Below are positions 12,686 through 25,023 of a DNA stretch of 64,000 nucleotides, piece by piece. The stretch is taken from positions 46,915,794 to 46,979,793 of the forward strand of contig OY294046.1 of assembly GCA_958510825.1 (NCBI GenBank), given 5' to 3'. The notes beneath the pieces were generated by a model. It saw only the letters and a list, made by a program, of their open reading frames with translations, ran no database searches and was not told the origin of the DNA. A program made the translations under genes and the position numbers. Every line of letters begins with the position of its first letter. Position 1 is the stretch's first letter. This stretch comes from Brachypterus glaber (taxonomy: Eukaryota > Arthropoda > Insecta > Coleoptera > Kateretidae).

Positions 12686-14071
12686 AAATTGTCGGTGTAT
12701 GTCTGAATCAGATTTTTTTTTTGTTAGTAGGCCTACTGGACCCTAAAGGATCCATTCCAAAAAGCGACCAAAACAATTCTATTGAATTTCCATTTATAAG
12801 TAATACAATTTTTATCTCATACATAAAAACAATGAATGAATTAAATTTCAAATTACCAGAGGTGGCCATTTTCCCCCAGCAAACCCAATATTTAAATCTG
12901 TTGTAAGTACCTATAAGAAAGGTAATAGTATCAACTTTCAACAGGAAAATGTATAAAAAAAGATTCAAAATCGATATTTTTTGTGTTGGTCTAACATCGG
13001 TACTAAGTGTATGACCCTAAATCGTATTTTAAAAAATCAGAGGAGACAGATTTTTTTAATTTAAACCTAAAAGATATCAATAAACAAAATTAGGTCCCTA
13101 TAATACAGCAAAAAGCTCGAATATTACTAGAATGTCTCCCATACTGGGAATCCCAGTATGTATCCCTCCAAATTGGGGATGTATCGCGCCAGATGACATT
13201 GGCGCCCTCTGTTAGAAAACCATCTAGTTCATTGTTTTTCGAATTAGAACATCTCCCCCTTTTTACCCTTCGGTAGGCGCGCAAACCTAATTTATTTATT
13301 TATTTACTGATTATTAGAAAAGTATTAAAAGAATATGCAACTTTTATGACAAACATTATTAATTTTTTTGTTTCTTCAACTTTTTTTTAATTTTATTAAT
13401 TTTTATCTATATTCTACATTGCCATTTTCTCGAACCTAAAAAAATTTTTGACATCAAGGGGGTCAAAGGAAGACCTAAAAAATTTTGGTAGGAAAGTTTA
13501 TCCGAACCTATTTGCATGCCATACAAAATTTCGTTAAAAATGTAGCTTTGTTCCTCTTCAATATCCAATTATTAATTATAGCATGGGATTTTTTTTAGGT
13601 TTGCACTTTCTTTTTATTAATTAATCTGAGTGTTTTTTACAACAAATATTCTTTAATAATTTGTACTTTTTTCCTTTCAAATCAATGGGTATTTCACAAT
13701 CACCCTTAGTTTATAGAGGTAGATCAGTAGATCTACCGAAATCGGAGACAGAACGCGTTCGCAGGAGGTTTAACTCCACACATATCCCCCAGGTTGACGT
13801 CACATGACAGATGTAAATGACGATTCACTCTTCCCAAACAAGTACATGCAAATAATGAATTTGTTTGGCATCGATTGATTACATTTTCATGAGACATACG
13901 TCACCGACGTATGTGACTTTTTATGAAACATGATTAATTTAAAGCTTATGAATTCTCATCTTGTGACACACTTGCTACTAATGATCTATAATGGCAGTAA
14001 AATTGGTAGTTTATTAATATATTTTTAAATCTATCTATATTAAAATGTATAGCTATAGACTAAGTGAAGTA
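12686..14071. other. Intergenic, no gene recognised
   Basis: Only short ORFs are present. A small dyad (ACTGGGAATCCCAGT) lies at about 13,142 and a GC-richer patch at 13,730-13,830 shows no family resemblance. Confidence 0.4.
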
Positions 14072-14298
14072 CCGTCAATTGGGGTGACTTCGGATGGCGT
14101 GGGTGACTTCGGACCCTTTTTTGCAAAACCCTCTGGACCAAAGCACAAGTTATGGGGTTGTTTGCACAAGTTGTGGAATTAAACCCTACAACTTGTGCAC
14201 AAAACCCCACAACTTCTGCACATGTGCTTTGATTTAGAAGGTTTTGCGAAAAAGTGTCCGAAGTCACCCACACCGTCTGAAGTCACCCCAGTTGACGG
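14072..14298. mobile_element. 227-bp MITE, TA target duplication
   Basis: The arms begin CCGTCAATTGGGGTGACTTC at the left and, read inward on the opposite strand, CCGTCAACTGGGGTGACTTC at the right, with TA directly outside both ends. The arms run about 110 bp each with an ACTTGTGC/GCACAAGT-rich centre. Two overlapping open frames on the minus strand are products of the palindrome, not genes. Confidence 0.8.
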
Positions 14299-14299
14299 T

Positions 14300-15480
14300 A
14301 TCATATAGAGAAAAAAGGATTCATGAAACCAAGGACACGTGTCTTTTAAGTCTAGAATTTCGTTGAACCAAAGATGTCCTTGAATGAAGAGCGCGGATCT
14401 TGCATATGAGTCATCAAGCCGCATACTTTATAAATCTTGCAGTATTTGAAATTATATAATGTTATTTGAGAAAACTATGTTAACACATTGTTTATACAGT
14501 ACGTGTCTAAAGCCCAGAGCTTATTAAATTCAATTTTGAAGATGTAGTTCTTATTGTTTTTATTTTTTTGAAGTAAAAATCTGACAAAATCGTATTTTTT
14601 GACAAAAAAATATAGTTTCCCTGCCCCTCTGCCTCCATTGTACCCCCTAATTTAGGGTTTAAGACATACCAAAAATATACCGAATAATATTTAGGTTCTG
14701 TTATTTACGTGTTCAGATTTTAAGTTGATCTAAACCGTTCAAAATAAGGGGGCGGACTTTTTACACACACAGTTGTATCTACACCCTCAATAACATAATG
14801 TTTTTCTTCCACTAGTGTAGTTACTACACTGTAGTATATAGGTATATTAAGGCAAGTTTATCTATTGCAAAAAATTGAAAAAACCTAGTATAAACATTTT
14901 TTAGAAAACCTATTAAATCTTATATTGTACTATTAAATTTAACTTCTGGACTATCCCATCAGTAATAAACATGCTATAAATATTTATAGGCACTTCCTTT
15001 TGTCGCATTAGCCCATCTTCTAACTGGATATTGAAAAATATAAACCGAATTTTTATCGTAGTTTGTATTTTATCAGGGCCCTCCTTCTATATGAATATAA
15101 AACAGATTGTGACGTGTCTGAAAAACGTTTTCAAATCTATGAAGGACATCTAAATTCAAGCAGTGGCGGAAAATGTTGGTGAACATCTGAAAAAAAAACA
15201 ACATATACCTACCAGTTTTAAGGTTAGTCTATGCAAAAATTAACAAAGCTAACGGGAAGTATAAGTAATTTTAGGTCTATGATGCGCATGAGTAAGTATA
15301 ATTACGGCACCCAGTTATACTTACGCATGCGCAGTGTAGTTATAAAATTAATTACATTTCTAGTTAGTTCGTTAATTATCACCAAACATATGCAGTATAG
15401 ACCAAAAATTTCTTTTATTTCTCCTTAGTTTCGTTCTTTTTTGCATAAACTATTAACTATTATGGTTATTTCCCTACACG
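14300..15480. other. Intergenic, no gene recognised
   Basis: AT-rich. Short chance ORFs only. Confidence 0.4.
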
Positions 15481-15489
15481 GTAAAAATA

Positions 15490-15760
15490 AATTACATTAA
15501 ATTACATAGTCCGTAAATGTTAATATGTTTCCATAAACCGGAATGGTAAAAATTACATAGTCCGTAATGGTAATGTTTTGCATAGACCGGAAGTAAAAAT
15601 TACATAGTCCATAATGGTAATATTTTGCATAGTCCGTAAATGTTAATATGTTTCCATAAACCGGAACGTTAAAAATAACATAGTACAGAATGGCAATATT
15701 CTGCATAGACCGGAACGCTAAAAATTACATAGTCCACAATGGTTTGGACTTTTTGACATA
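15490..15760. repeat. ~54-bp tandem repeat, about 4-5 units
   Basis: Diverged tandem units each carry ACATAGTCCGTAATGG and GCATAGACCGGAA variants. The open frame on the minus strand simply translates the repeat. Confidence 0.7.
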
Positions 15761-15844
15761 CACTGTAAAAACTGCATGTAAAATAATGTAAAAATACATG
15801 AATTTACATAGTACGGAATAGTAAATTTACTATTCTGGACTATG

Positions 15845-16000
15845 AATAATTCATGAATTTATGTAAAAGAATGTAAAATAATGTAAAATAATGTAAAAGA
15901 ATGTAAAATAATGTAAAAGAATGTAAAATAATGTAAAAGAATGTAAAAGAATAAAAAATTATGTAAAATTATGTAAAAGAATGTAAAATAATATAAAAAA
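15845..16000. repeat. 10-bp minisatellite (ATGTAAAATA/ATGTAAAAGA)n
   Basis: About 15 tandem decamers alternate between two variants. It directly follows a small inverted repeat around ATTTACTATTC. Confidence 0.8.
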
Positions 16001-16619
16001 ATATATTTATATTGATTTACATGATTTTACAATGTCGGGCTATGTTATTTTAAGACGCGCGTGCGCTTTGGACAATAACCAAGAAGGCGTCGCATCATGA
16101 GACGGACTGTTTAATATTGTTATTGTTAGAGAGATAGCAACGCATGCTGCTAGGTTAAAGCGTTAAAAGTGTAAAAAAAGGTAAATATTATTTATGTACG
16201 ATATTTAAATGCTTTATTTGTGGCCTAAAATTTACATTCATTATAAATTACGACCTTTATCAACCAATAGATCTTTAAAGAAAGATGTAAGCAGTTTATA
16301 CTCGTATTAAGGGTGCAAATCGTTTGGTTTATTAAACCAAATGAACTTTACGCTACGATATTTCAAAAAAGCTTTGACACAGAGACTTGTAATTTGGAAC
16401 AAACATTTTCTAAGTAGTAAATAATATTTTTCAAATTTCAATTCAATTGGTACGTCGACGGCCAACCTTCGGCCGACATAAATTAAGTCTGCTGAATGCT
16501 GGCATCGGGCGGCTGACGTACCAGTGTTTGTAAGGTTGTAGGCTGCTCTGTTGTGTGAGACTAAGGACGATGCTTGAGAATTGGTTAAATATTCACTGAT
16601 CATGAAAAAAATCTAGTTA

Positions 16620-16860
16620 GGGCAACCAAATCAATAGCTGAATACGGACCAACCAGTTTTCTGGTAGCTGTAACCAGATATTTGGTAAGGGCAACAAGAA
16701 AAACTGTTGGTCTTACCAGATCCTTAAAATCCAAGTTTTGTTTCTGGTAACCACAAGTTGTCTTGTTGTTCTTACCAGATTTCTGGTTGCAGTAACCAGA
16801 ATAATAGTTAGCCAGTATTTAATTATTGATCTGGATGCTCCAACCAGATCCTTTTATCAG
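16620..16860. mobile_element. Short element dense in CTGGTA / TACCAGA motifs
   Basis: Within 200 bp the words CTGGT, ACCAGA and TAACCAGA occur a dozen times in both orientations, so multiple hairpins are possible. No coding sequence. Probably a MITE. Confidence 0.45.
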
Positions 16861-18520
16861 TTTAATTTATATAGTTGTGTTTTGCATTTTGCATAAACAT
16901 AACTTTACACGATTTTGTGCATCTAGTGCATCTAGTGCGTCCTTAAAAATAGTGAAGAAAAAAAGCGTAAACATACGTACCCATTCTCCAGGGTACCGAT
17001 TCTTGACTTTCGGGGAATTTTACTAGTAATAAAACAACACCTGGAATATGACGTATAGTGTTGAAATCAATTATGCATGAAGGTTAATAAAAAAAAGAAG
17101 AATAAGGAAAGGAAGAAAAAGAAGAAATAGTTTTGTTAAACGTTCCATATTAGGTTTTGGTCTTAAAATTGAAATATTGGAATCATCACCATCAAAAAGT
17201 ACTACACTGTTTGCTATTGTTAAAGTACTTAATTAACATGATATCATGAAGCTTTATTTCTAATGTCTATTGAGATTATAGATGACTTCAAAAATTAAAG
17301 TCAAAAGTACCAACTAAGATTAAAACAATACAATTTTTGGGGTAGTACTTTTTTATGGCGATCGTACTGAACTTCTAACAATCTCTAAAAATGTATTCAA
17401 TTGTGCGCTACTGTTATGTACAGAAATCAGAGTTCTATGACAGAATTATAGGTAGTTATCTCTCCCTCCGGAATTTTAAATTCGTCCTGCAGTACAAGCA
17501 GGAGAGTAGGTATCACTAAGCAGAAGCGCCATAACTAGCATTTTTATAGTTTTTTTAGTATTTGTAAATTACATTTTTTATAAAATTTTTACTTGATATT
17601 TCAAAAAAAGCCCTTGTCAAAATTTTAAATATTTTTAGAAATTATACCAATTTTAATACGAACATTGGACAATACACAAGACAATACGCCGCTTTGTCGA
17701 TAGGTCAATAAGCAAAAAGAGATTTTTTCGGGTGTACCATAGGTTTTTTCGAGTGAGAAGATTTTTTTCGTAGGTAATATAACAAGACCGAATGATTTTT
17801 TCGGTGGGTCATGACCGGTCATGTGATTGATGAGCAAAAAGATTTTAGTAAATACAAATAACAAACTTAGCCAAAAAAAAAATCATTTGGTCTTGTTATA
17901 TTAATTATGAAAAAATCCTTGTTACTTGAAAAAAATCATGCTACTTGAAAAAATCTGTTTGCTTAATAAGATATGGACACAGCGCGCTGCAGCGCCTGCA
18001 AAACTGCTTGGTTTGGACTTTTTTTTAAAAAACTACAAAGTAGAAACAGCAAACTTAGACGAAAAACCATGAGTGTGAATATTTTGATTTAAAAACTACT
18101 GATTAGTTAAAAAACGGACCTGATTCATGATAGGATTAATGATATTAAATTTTTTTAAATTAAAATAGTGTCTATTATTATGTTTGTTGTGAACAGGGCA
18201 GAATTAGGAGTAGATTGTTGCCGATCTTCGCTTAGCATGCAATCCGCACTCTTTTACTTATCGTGATTACTAAAAATTCAATATTGCCAATAGGAATTAG
18301 GGTCTCATTGTGTAGGATCCTTTTTTTAACATTGACTGAAAATTCCTGATAGGTATTCCCCAAATTCTTAACAATACAAATGGTAATGTTGTCATTACGG
18401 GCACTGGAATGCATTGGAAAGTAAATTTTCAGATAAATAAGTAATTTTGTAACTGAATTGATTTTTTGTTAAATTATTTTTTTAATAAAAAAGAACTTTT
18501 ATGTAGCTACACTGTAAAAA
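16861..18520. other. Intergenic, no gene recognised
   Basis: Small AT-rich ORFs only. An inverted pair (GTCTTGTTATATTA-like) lies around 17,775-17,900. Confidence 0.4.
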
Positions 18521-18523
18521 TAA

Positions 18524-19191
18524 CACTGGTCGACAAAAAAATATATTCCCATTTTGTCTGATATATCATTTTCGATTAACTTTTTGATGCTGAACACAAA
18601 TTTGACTTTGGTTCGGGATTCTGAGATAAATGCTACTGCTTTTTTTGAAAAAAAGTTAAATATCGTTGTTTTCAGCCATAAAAAAAAAATTTCCAGGAAC
18701 ATTATACATGCGTTATGTTAACAATTAATCTTAAAATAAAAGTTTTATTTCTAATTGCTTTGTTAAAAATCACCAATAAAGTGTGTTTTTCGAACCTTAA
18801 AAACAAGGGTGTGGTTTTTCACTTATATCTCGAGAATTTTTTTTTTAAGTTAAATCCGTTTTCACAGAATTAATGAGTATTAAAAACGAACCAATTGAGC
18901 TATTAAAAAAACTAAAAGCTTTAGTATTAACAGAAATAGGCATTAAAAAAATATTTAACTTTTTTTAAAGTTTTTTAAACATTTCTCGAAAACCGTTAAA
19001 GATATTTAAAAAAAACAAGATATTTTTAAAATCTGCGTAAAAAACTGCATCTTGTAGATGTATAATTTTCCTGGAAAAAAAATGTTTTAGGGCTAAAAAC
19101 AACGATATTTAACTTTGTTCAGCATCAAAAAGTACATCAAAAATTATATATCAGACAAAATGGTAAGATATGTTTTTTTTGTCGACCAGTG
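18524..19191. mobile_element. 668-bp MITE, TAA target duplication (Harbinger-like)
   Basis: The two ends begin CACTGGTCGACAAAAAAA in inverted orientation, with TTTTGTCTGATATAT and TTTTTGATGCTGAACA shared further in. TAA flanks each end. A three-base TWA duplication is characteristic of PIF/Harbinger elements. There is no transposase ORF. Confidence 0.75.
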
Positions 19192-19214
19192 TAATTATAT
19201 AATTAAACATAATT

Positions 19215-19425
19215 CTCCATGTAAATTTCATTCAATGCAGATGCAAAATTTACTAGATTTTACATGTAATTTTTAAATTTACAATAATTTTACAATTTTC
19301 TATCTAATGTTACAATTTTATGTGTATTTTTTTCTATGAACATTACATGTAAAATTATAAAATTACATTTAAAATCTAGTAAAATTTACATTCATCTGCA
19401 TTGAATAAAATTTACATGCAGAATC
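19215..19425. repeat. ~200-bp palindrome
   Basis: ATTCAATGCAGATG...ACTAGATTTTACATGTAA on the left is mirrored by TTACATTTAAAATCTAGT...CATCTGCATTGAAT on the right. Probably the body of a MITE adjoining the Harbinger-like element. Confidence 0.65.
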
Positions 19426-20517
19426 TTGGTTAATTTTTAAAGAGTAGTGTTTTGATTTTTTAATCTTAAATTATGGCTACATTCCAAAAAAAATATAAGC
19501 AAAAAATAATGAAAGTACTTCCTATTTTGCTATTATAGACAGAGGGCAAAAAGGCCATAGCTATAGTTTGGACTTTTCTGGAGATCAGTAACTGAACAAG
19601 TACTTAAACTTTTTAAGGTTTGAGTTATTTTGTAAAAAGAATCGAAAATACATCACAATTTTTATCATAAAATGTATATGCACTTTTTTTTTGACCACCA
19701 TTTCAAGTTCTATGTAGAATCTAAGATTGTAGATCCTATTTTTTCTCCAGCATAGCTAAATAGTCCCACTTGAAAGGATAATAGAAAAATAACTCATAAC
19801 AGAATAGTTTAACAAACGCACAATAGAGCATTTGAAAAAAATTGTTTCCTAAAACTTTTAAAGTAAAAGAAAGAGAAAAAAAATATTTAGTATCGCTAAA
19901 AATAAATTAAATTATATTGGATTTTTAATGTTTTTTTTTATTTTTTTTTAAGGGGGTGAAAAAGTGGGGCCGGGACTTAGAAGTCCCGTCGGTACTTAGG
20001 CTCCATTGGCCTTAAAAAAAATATATTATGTATGTTAATTTTTTTGTTATTTATTTATTTAAACATTTATTAAAATAAACACCTAATGCTAATGTAAACT
20101 ATTTTTACTTTAGAGGTTGTGCAAAATACTTTTTTGAAACCTTAATTTTAAACATGTGTACATTTATATTTCATGATACTCCAAAAAACAATTCTTCTTT
20201 TCATTACAGCACAAATAAACATTACATCTGGAACATTTAGAGTGTGGTCTAGACTCAATCGAAATGGTTGCGTTGAGTGGGGGTAATTCTGGCCTATGCC
20301 GTAATTACCCCTAGCCAGCGAGTAATACAGGCCTTTGCAAGGATTTTTTTTAATTGTAAAAAAATTTTAATTTAAATATTTTTTGAGAATATCGTTTTAT
20401 ACAGCATACTTTTAGGTTTCATTTAACTTATTCCTATGAAAAAAAAAACATTAATGAAGCTAAAAATTACAAAGAGCCTTAGGCTGCCACCATTCCCACC
20501 CTTATATAACATATATA
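19426..20517. other. Intergenic, no gene recognised
   Basis: AT-rich. A paired GGCC/GTCCCG-type dyad at 19,965-20,015 was the only structure noted. Confidence 0.4.
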
Positions 20518-20942
20518 CACGGAAAAAAAAAATTATAGCTAGGAGCGCTATAACACACATACCAAGCAAATTATAATCGCTTATTATATAAATACAAGGC
20601 TTGCTCTTACAATTATGGCAGTCAGTGTAAAAATTTATATGAAATACTTTAATTGTTTAGTGAATAATAAAATATAACAAATAGTATGGCATTTATAACT
20701 TAAATAGATTTAATTATTGTCCATGCTAATAATTTTTATAATATAATAAAATTTCTGTAAATTTATAATAGTGCCTGTAATAAATATAATCGTGTCTGTA
20801 ATATATATAATCGTTTCCAATTTATTTTTAACATTATTAGTTATTGTGTCCCTTATAATCTATAGCTTAAATCACTATAATTTGCCACTGTTACCAAATA
20901 TCTTATAATGTATAGCGCAGAGCCCACTAATTTCTTTCCGTG
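20518..20942. mobile_element. 425-bp MITE, TA target duplication
   Basis: Ends CACGGAAAAAAA (left) and, inverted, CACGGAAAGAAA (right) are each bordered by TA. The interior carries repeated TATAATCG/TATAATC words. No ORF of note. Confidence 0.6.
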
Positions 20943-21723
20943 TAGAACAAAAAATCCTAGTTTTGACAAACTTTTAAGGTATTTTATCCCATTGTGAGAA
21001 GGCATTGCATTGGAATGGTAATAAATGTTTACATTTCGAGAGCCAGAAGTATAATGGGTTGTCGAGTGATACAACCGGACTCAATGGTGGCTCAGCTGCT
21101 GGGGACAGCAGGAAATACGTTCCTGCTAAACGTCATCATATCAGCCACTGAGCCTGACATGTAATATTCAATGGTAAACTATTACAAAAATCATATTCCT
21201 AACTTTGGGGTCAGACGAAATAAGGGTATAAGTTGTATGAATTAACCGAAAAACATGATTTTTATTTTAAGGGTTTAGTGTATAAAAGGGCAATATGGCA
21301 TAAAGGAGTATGGTAAAATTTTCATACTTTAATCGAAAACTCGACTGCGTTACCCTAGGAGGGAGCGGGTCACAGAAAATGTAACAAATGACAGGAGAAG
21401 GGAGGGTGTCTAAGTAAATGTTACGTAACAGAATTTAATATTGTCACGAATGAGGGTGGGTTTGGGGTTTGAATAAGACTTGGTTCTTTAAGTTAAATAC
21501 ATTTTGTTTTGGGCTTACCAGCTTAACAAACGACCTGACGACTTTATGACTTCAGGAACTAACGAACTAGCAACTCAACAACTGCGGCTTATTTTTTGAA
21601 CAATACTTTTATATTTTTCGAATGTTATTATCAACATCATTATTAGATTTTAAGCTTTCACGGCCATTAAGATATAAAGAACTTTCACTTTCGGGTTTAG
21701 ACCGTGTTAATGGATTTTCACTT

Positions 21724-21764
21724 TCCGACATTTCGTCTCTTACTACTAGAGACATCTTCAGGGA
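21724..21764 (-). ncRNA. Candidate hammerhead ribozyme in Penelope left arm (inverted)
   Basis: This is the minus-strand mirror of the right-arm motif, with the same stems. The single difference between the arms falls here: GAAATGTC instead of GAAACGTC, which turns the second stem III pair into a T-G wobble. Confidence 0.5.
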
Positions 21765-21794
21765 TTAATCTGAAACTAAGTTTCGAATCAACTT

Positions 21795-22403
21795 GTGTCA
21801 CTATTTATGACGAGTTGTGGTTATTCACAAAAAGACATTAATCAGACCATATACAAATACAGAAATCCCAGACCCAAACAACAGGACAATAGTGACAATG
21901 ACAGACAGACACAAGTTATACTTCCCTATGTAAGCGGTATCACGGATAAAATAGGTAAACTTTTGAAGAAGTCAAATATTAAGCCTATATTTCGGTCCAA
22001 CCAAAAATTAGGTCAATGTTTGACTTCAACAAAAGACAAAATACCCCTGAGTTCAGAAGGCGTATATAAAATACCCTGCTCCTGTGGTACGGTTTACATA
22101 GGTGAAACTAAGAGAAAAATTTCTACAAGACTTCAAGAGCATGAGCGCAATATAAGAAAGAAACAAATTTCCTTATCGGCAGTAGCCGAACATGTACATG
22201 AAACAGGTCATAAAATCAATTTGTCTGAAACAAAACAAATATTAACAGAAAACAGAAAAATGCCAAGGAAGATACGGGAATCGATAGAAATCATCAAGCA
22301 TCCTAACAATATCAATCGGGACACTGGTTACCACTTACCTGCAATATGGAAGTCTTTGATAGGAAAAACCTCGTCACCGGTGAATAACCACAACTCGTCA
22401 TAA
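21795..22403 (+). CDS. GIY-YIG endonuclease fragment of Penelope-like element
   Basis: A 202-residue frame that starts and stops inside the inverted arms. The GIY-YIG core is clear: GVY (residues 89-91), a CxC pair (95/97), YIG (101-103), then Arg112 and the EH pair (115-116). His133/His139 could complete the zinc-binding CCHH set known in Penelope endonucleases. RESIEI (from 161) provides a candidate catalytic Glu, and NRDTGYHLPAIW (174-185) is the usual C-terminal block. In the family this domain nicks target DNA for reverse transcription. Without the upstream RT this copy cannot move by itself. The natural start is unknown, and residues 1-10 derive from the arm. Confidence 0.85.
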   Translation: MSLFMTSCGYSQKDINQTIYKYRNPRPKQQDNSDNDRQTQVILPYVSGITDKIGKLLKKSNIKPIFRSNQKLGQCLTSTKDKIPLSSEGVYKIPCSCGTVYIGETKRKISTRLQEHERNIRKKQISLSAVAEHVHETGHKINLSETKQILTENRKMPRKIRESIEIIKHPNNINRDTGYHLPAIWKSLIGKTSSPVNNHNSS

Positions 22404-22443
22404 ATAGTGACACAAGTTGATTCGAAACTTAGTTTCAGATTAA

Positions 22444-22484
22444 TCCCTGAAGATGTCTCTAGTAGTAAGAGACGAAACGTCGGA
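22444..22484 (+). ncRNA. Candidate hammerhead ribozyme in Penelope right arm
   Basis: Order seen: TCC (stem I 5' side), CTGAAGA (matches CUGANGA), T, GTCTC - loop - GAGAC (stem II), GAAA, CGTC (minimal stem III and UH site), then GGA (stem I 3' side). A second pairing TTTCA (22,433) with TGAAA (22,488) extends stem I past an internal loop. Penelope-like terminal repeats are known to encode minimal hammerheads with very short stem III, so context supports the call. An extra T precedes stem II, as in the candidate at 31,805. Activity is untested. Confidence 0.6.
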
Positions 22485-22530
22485 AAGTGAAAATCCATTA
22501 ACACGGTCTAAACCCGAAAGTGAAAGTTCT

Positions 22531-23183
22531 AAACATCATTATTTATAAACATTAAATTCATTCTTTCAATGAATAACAATTTGGGCCAAATTATTTAGCA
22601 TTTCAGTTTTAGGTCAGACCTGATCTATTCAAAAATAAGGTTTGTTTAATAATCAAATTATTTGGATCATAAAGTAACATTGGCCTGTTTTAAAATAATA
22701 AATAGATTTCTTAAATCTTCTAAAATAACGATTAGTTTTTATCTTAATCTTGGCAATATTCATTGACAGAGAATTTTTTATAGTTAAGCTTGGTAGTTGT
22801 AATTTTATTTATTATAGTATATTAAAATTATAGATTCAATTTTAGCTTCGTCAATAAAATTATGTAATTTAAACTATTCACTACTTGTGTTTTTATAAAC
22901 CGCTTCTTATATCTCGTATTAATAACGGAACTTGTATAAACCTTAGCCTTAAGGTTTGTTTTGGTTTCAAGTTCTTATTAAGAATCTTAACTGTTCGAAT
23001 CAGCCACGACCAATAGAGATTTAAATTTTAGTCACGTAGTAGAACAAATTTGACGATTTTTTGGTCAGGACTAATTTAGACAGTTCAAAACTTGAAACTA
23101 AAGCAAACCTTTAAATACATATATGTTCTATTTCACATAATTTTTACAATTTTTTATGAGAATTGTGTTAAAACGTACACTTT
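22531..23183. other. Intergenic, no gene recognised
   Basis: AT-rich sequence with short ORFs only. Confidence 0.4.
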
Positions 23184-23473
23184 AAATTTGTCCGTTAATC
23201 TTTCAGTAGTATTAACTGTGATAATTAAAGCAAATTCACCATGTCAGAACGTGAATTTACAATATTTATTAAAATTAACCTCAATATTCCTCGGTTTAGT
23301 AAAATCTCAGCTCTTTTCCTGTCGCACTCTAAATTTGCCCGTCAATCTTTCAGTAGTATTAACTGTAATAATTAAAGCCATTTCACCATGTCAGAATGTG
23401 AATTTGCAATATTTATTAAATTAACCTGATTATTACTTGGTTTAGTAAAATCTCAGCTCTTTTCCTGTCGGTA
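23184..23473. repeat. Tandem duplication, ~145 bp x 2
   Basis: Units 23,184-23,330 and 23,331-23,473 share CTTTCAGTAGTATTAACTG, TTCACCATGTCAGAA and AAATCTCAGCTCTTTTCCTG. The open frame crossing them is a by-product. Confidence 0.8.
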
Positions 23474-23990
23474 AAATAATTTAGCATTAAAACTCATGCA
23501 TGTGGTCCAAAAACCCACAATTTTACAATATTGGTTGAAAATAAACCTATAATTATAGCTTACATTCTACAAAAGATGGCAGTAAAATTACCAAAATAAA
23601 AATTAACATTTTTACAGATAACAGTGAATTTACAGTAGTGATTTAAATTTACCATTTTCTTTGCTGGTAACATATGACCTACTTTATTTGGTGTGAAATT
23701 ACCATATTTTTATTTACAGTGCGGTACAATAATTTTGCATTAAAATTTATTCATGTGGTCCAAAAACCCGGCACTTTTACAGACAGTCCCGAAAATTACA
23801 AGAGCACGTAAATGAAAATTAAAATACTCATTAAATTCACTGCTAAAATTACTGTGAAATTACAGGTAAAAATTCACATTTTTACAGATAACAGTGAATT
23901 TACAGTACTGATTTAAATTTACCACTTTCTTTGCTGGTAACATATGACCTACTTTATTTGCTGTGAAATTAGCATATTTTCATTTACAGT
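23474..23990. repeat. Tandem duplication, ~260 bp x 2
   Basis: Two units (about 23,474-23,724 and 23,727-23,990) share CATGTGGTCCAAAAACCC, ACAGATAACAGTGAATTTAC and GGTAACATATGACCTACTTT. It directly adjoins the 145-bp duplication. Confidence 0.8.
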
Positions 23991-24263
23991 GTAGGTTTTT
24001 ATTATAAAAAGCGAGTAGGTTTTATAAAAAAAGCATGAAAATTGTTATTTAGAAAATTGTTTATTTATGCTAATAGGTTTGATAATCATAATTATTATAG
24101 AATTAATTGCGTTATGTACCTTTATACTCCTGCTTTTACTCAATGCGGTGCTATCCTGGTGTGCACTACAGATCACAGAGCTGTTGGATTGTCCATTTGC
24201 AAAGTCAGCCTCTGTTGATGTAAAAAAAAATTGGTAAAACTTTCACCAAAATCACTTGTGACT

Positions 24264-24300
24264 ATGCTTAATTAAGTAGAATAGTACGAGGTTAAACAAA
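24264..24300 (+). mobile_element. SINE 3' tail fragment
   Basis: ATGCTTAATTAAGTAG...TACGAGGTTAAACAAA matches the 3' end of the SINE copies at 50.6, 54.2 and 61.1 kb. The head is missing. Confidence 0.65.
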
Positions 24301-24815
24301 CATGTAAAGAAATTATCTCTGTAGAAACAAAAAAATTTCACGGTTGTGTGAATCGGACCTTGCCAAATGGCTTACGGCTCAAGCGCATTTTGCATTACCA
24401 TAGTAACGCAAAAAAATATGTACTATAATAATAATGCATTTCAACGTGCCTTTTGGCTTCCTGCCTCAATAAAAATTAACTAAATGTTCTTATTGCTTGT
24501 GACCAAAATCTTATACAGTCGTAACTTATTTATTGTGTGGATTTGTTTGTTTTTTCATTAAATTATAGTCGAGACGAATGCCAAACTGAACGGAAATAAA
24601 GCGGGAAATAGAAGTTTGTTTGACGAGGAAATAACATGATAATATAATGTCAAGAAAATATTTTACTGATTATTTTGTGTTTAGAGGTTTATCTTCCAAT
24701 AATTTTTATGTATGTATAATATTTAATTACTGAAAAGAATTTATACGAAAACTGTCAATAATATAGCCAAAGTAGTCAATAATTCCACACTGGAACTTCC
24801 AGGGCCGCGCCACGG

Positions 24816-25023
24816 ATTTAAATTGGGGGCAAAGTCCGAATTTGGCACCCTTAACCAAATTTATTCCCCTCAAGCCAAAAGTGAATGTCCCAAAGACGTA
24901 TCCATGGGGTGGATGTGTTCCCCCATCCACCCCATGGATACGTCTTTGGGACATTCACTTTTGGCTTGAGGGGAATAAATTTGGTTAAGGGTGCCAAATT
25001 CGGACTTTGCCCCCAATTTAAAT
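24816..25023. repeat. Perfect palindrome, 100-bp arms, 8-bp spacer
   Basis: Bases 24,816-24,915 are the exact reverse complement of 24,924-25,023, and the spacer is TGTTCCCC. The arms begin ATTTAAATTGGGGGC and end GTGGATG at the centre. GC is higher than in the flanks. No mismatch was seen. It is either a very recent inverted duplication or a hairpin or assembly artefact. Minus-strand ORFs across it are not genes. Confidence 0.9.

Larger units (their letters stand above)
21678..22530 (+). mobile_element. Penelope-like element, 5'-truncated, with inverted terminal arms
   Basis: Two 151-bp arms in inverted orientation (21,678-21,828 and 22,380-22,530) differ at a single base and flank one ORF encoding the GIY-YIG endonuclease end of a Penelope-like retroelement. 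Known Penelope-like elements often insert with an inverted partial terminal repeat upstream of a truncated body, and this copy has that structure. The reverse transcriptase is absent. Near-identity of the arms suggests a recent insertion. Each arm carries a hammerhead-like core. Confidence 0.85.

Noticed and set aside
24727..24954. 75-codon minus-strand ORF
   Set aside because: It lies across the perfect palindrome, and its frame is a product of that structure.
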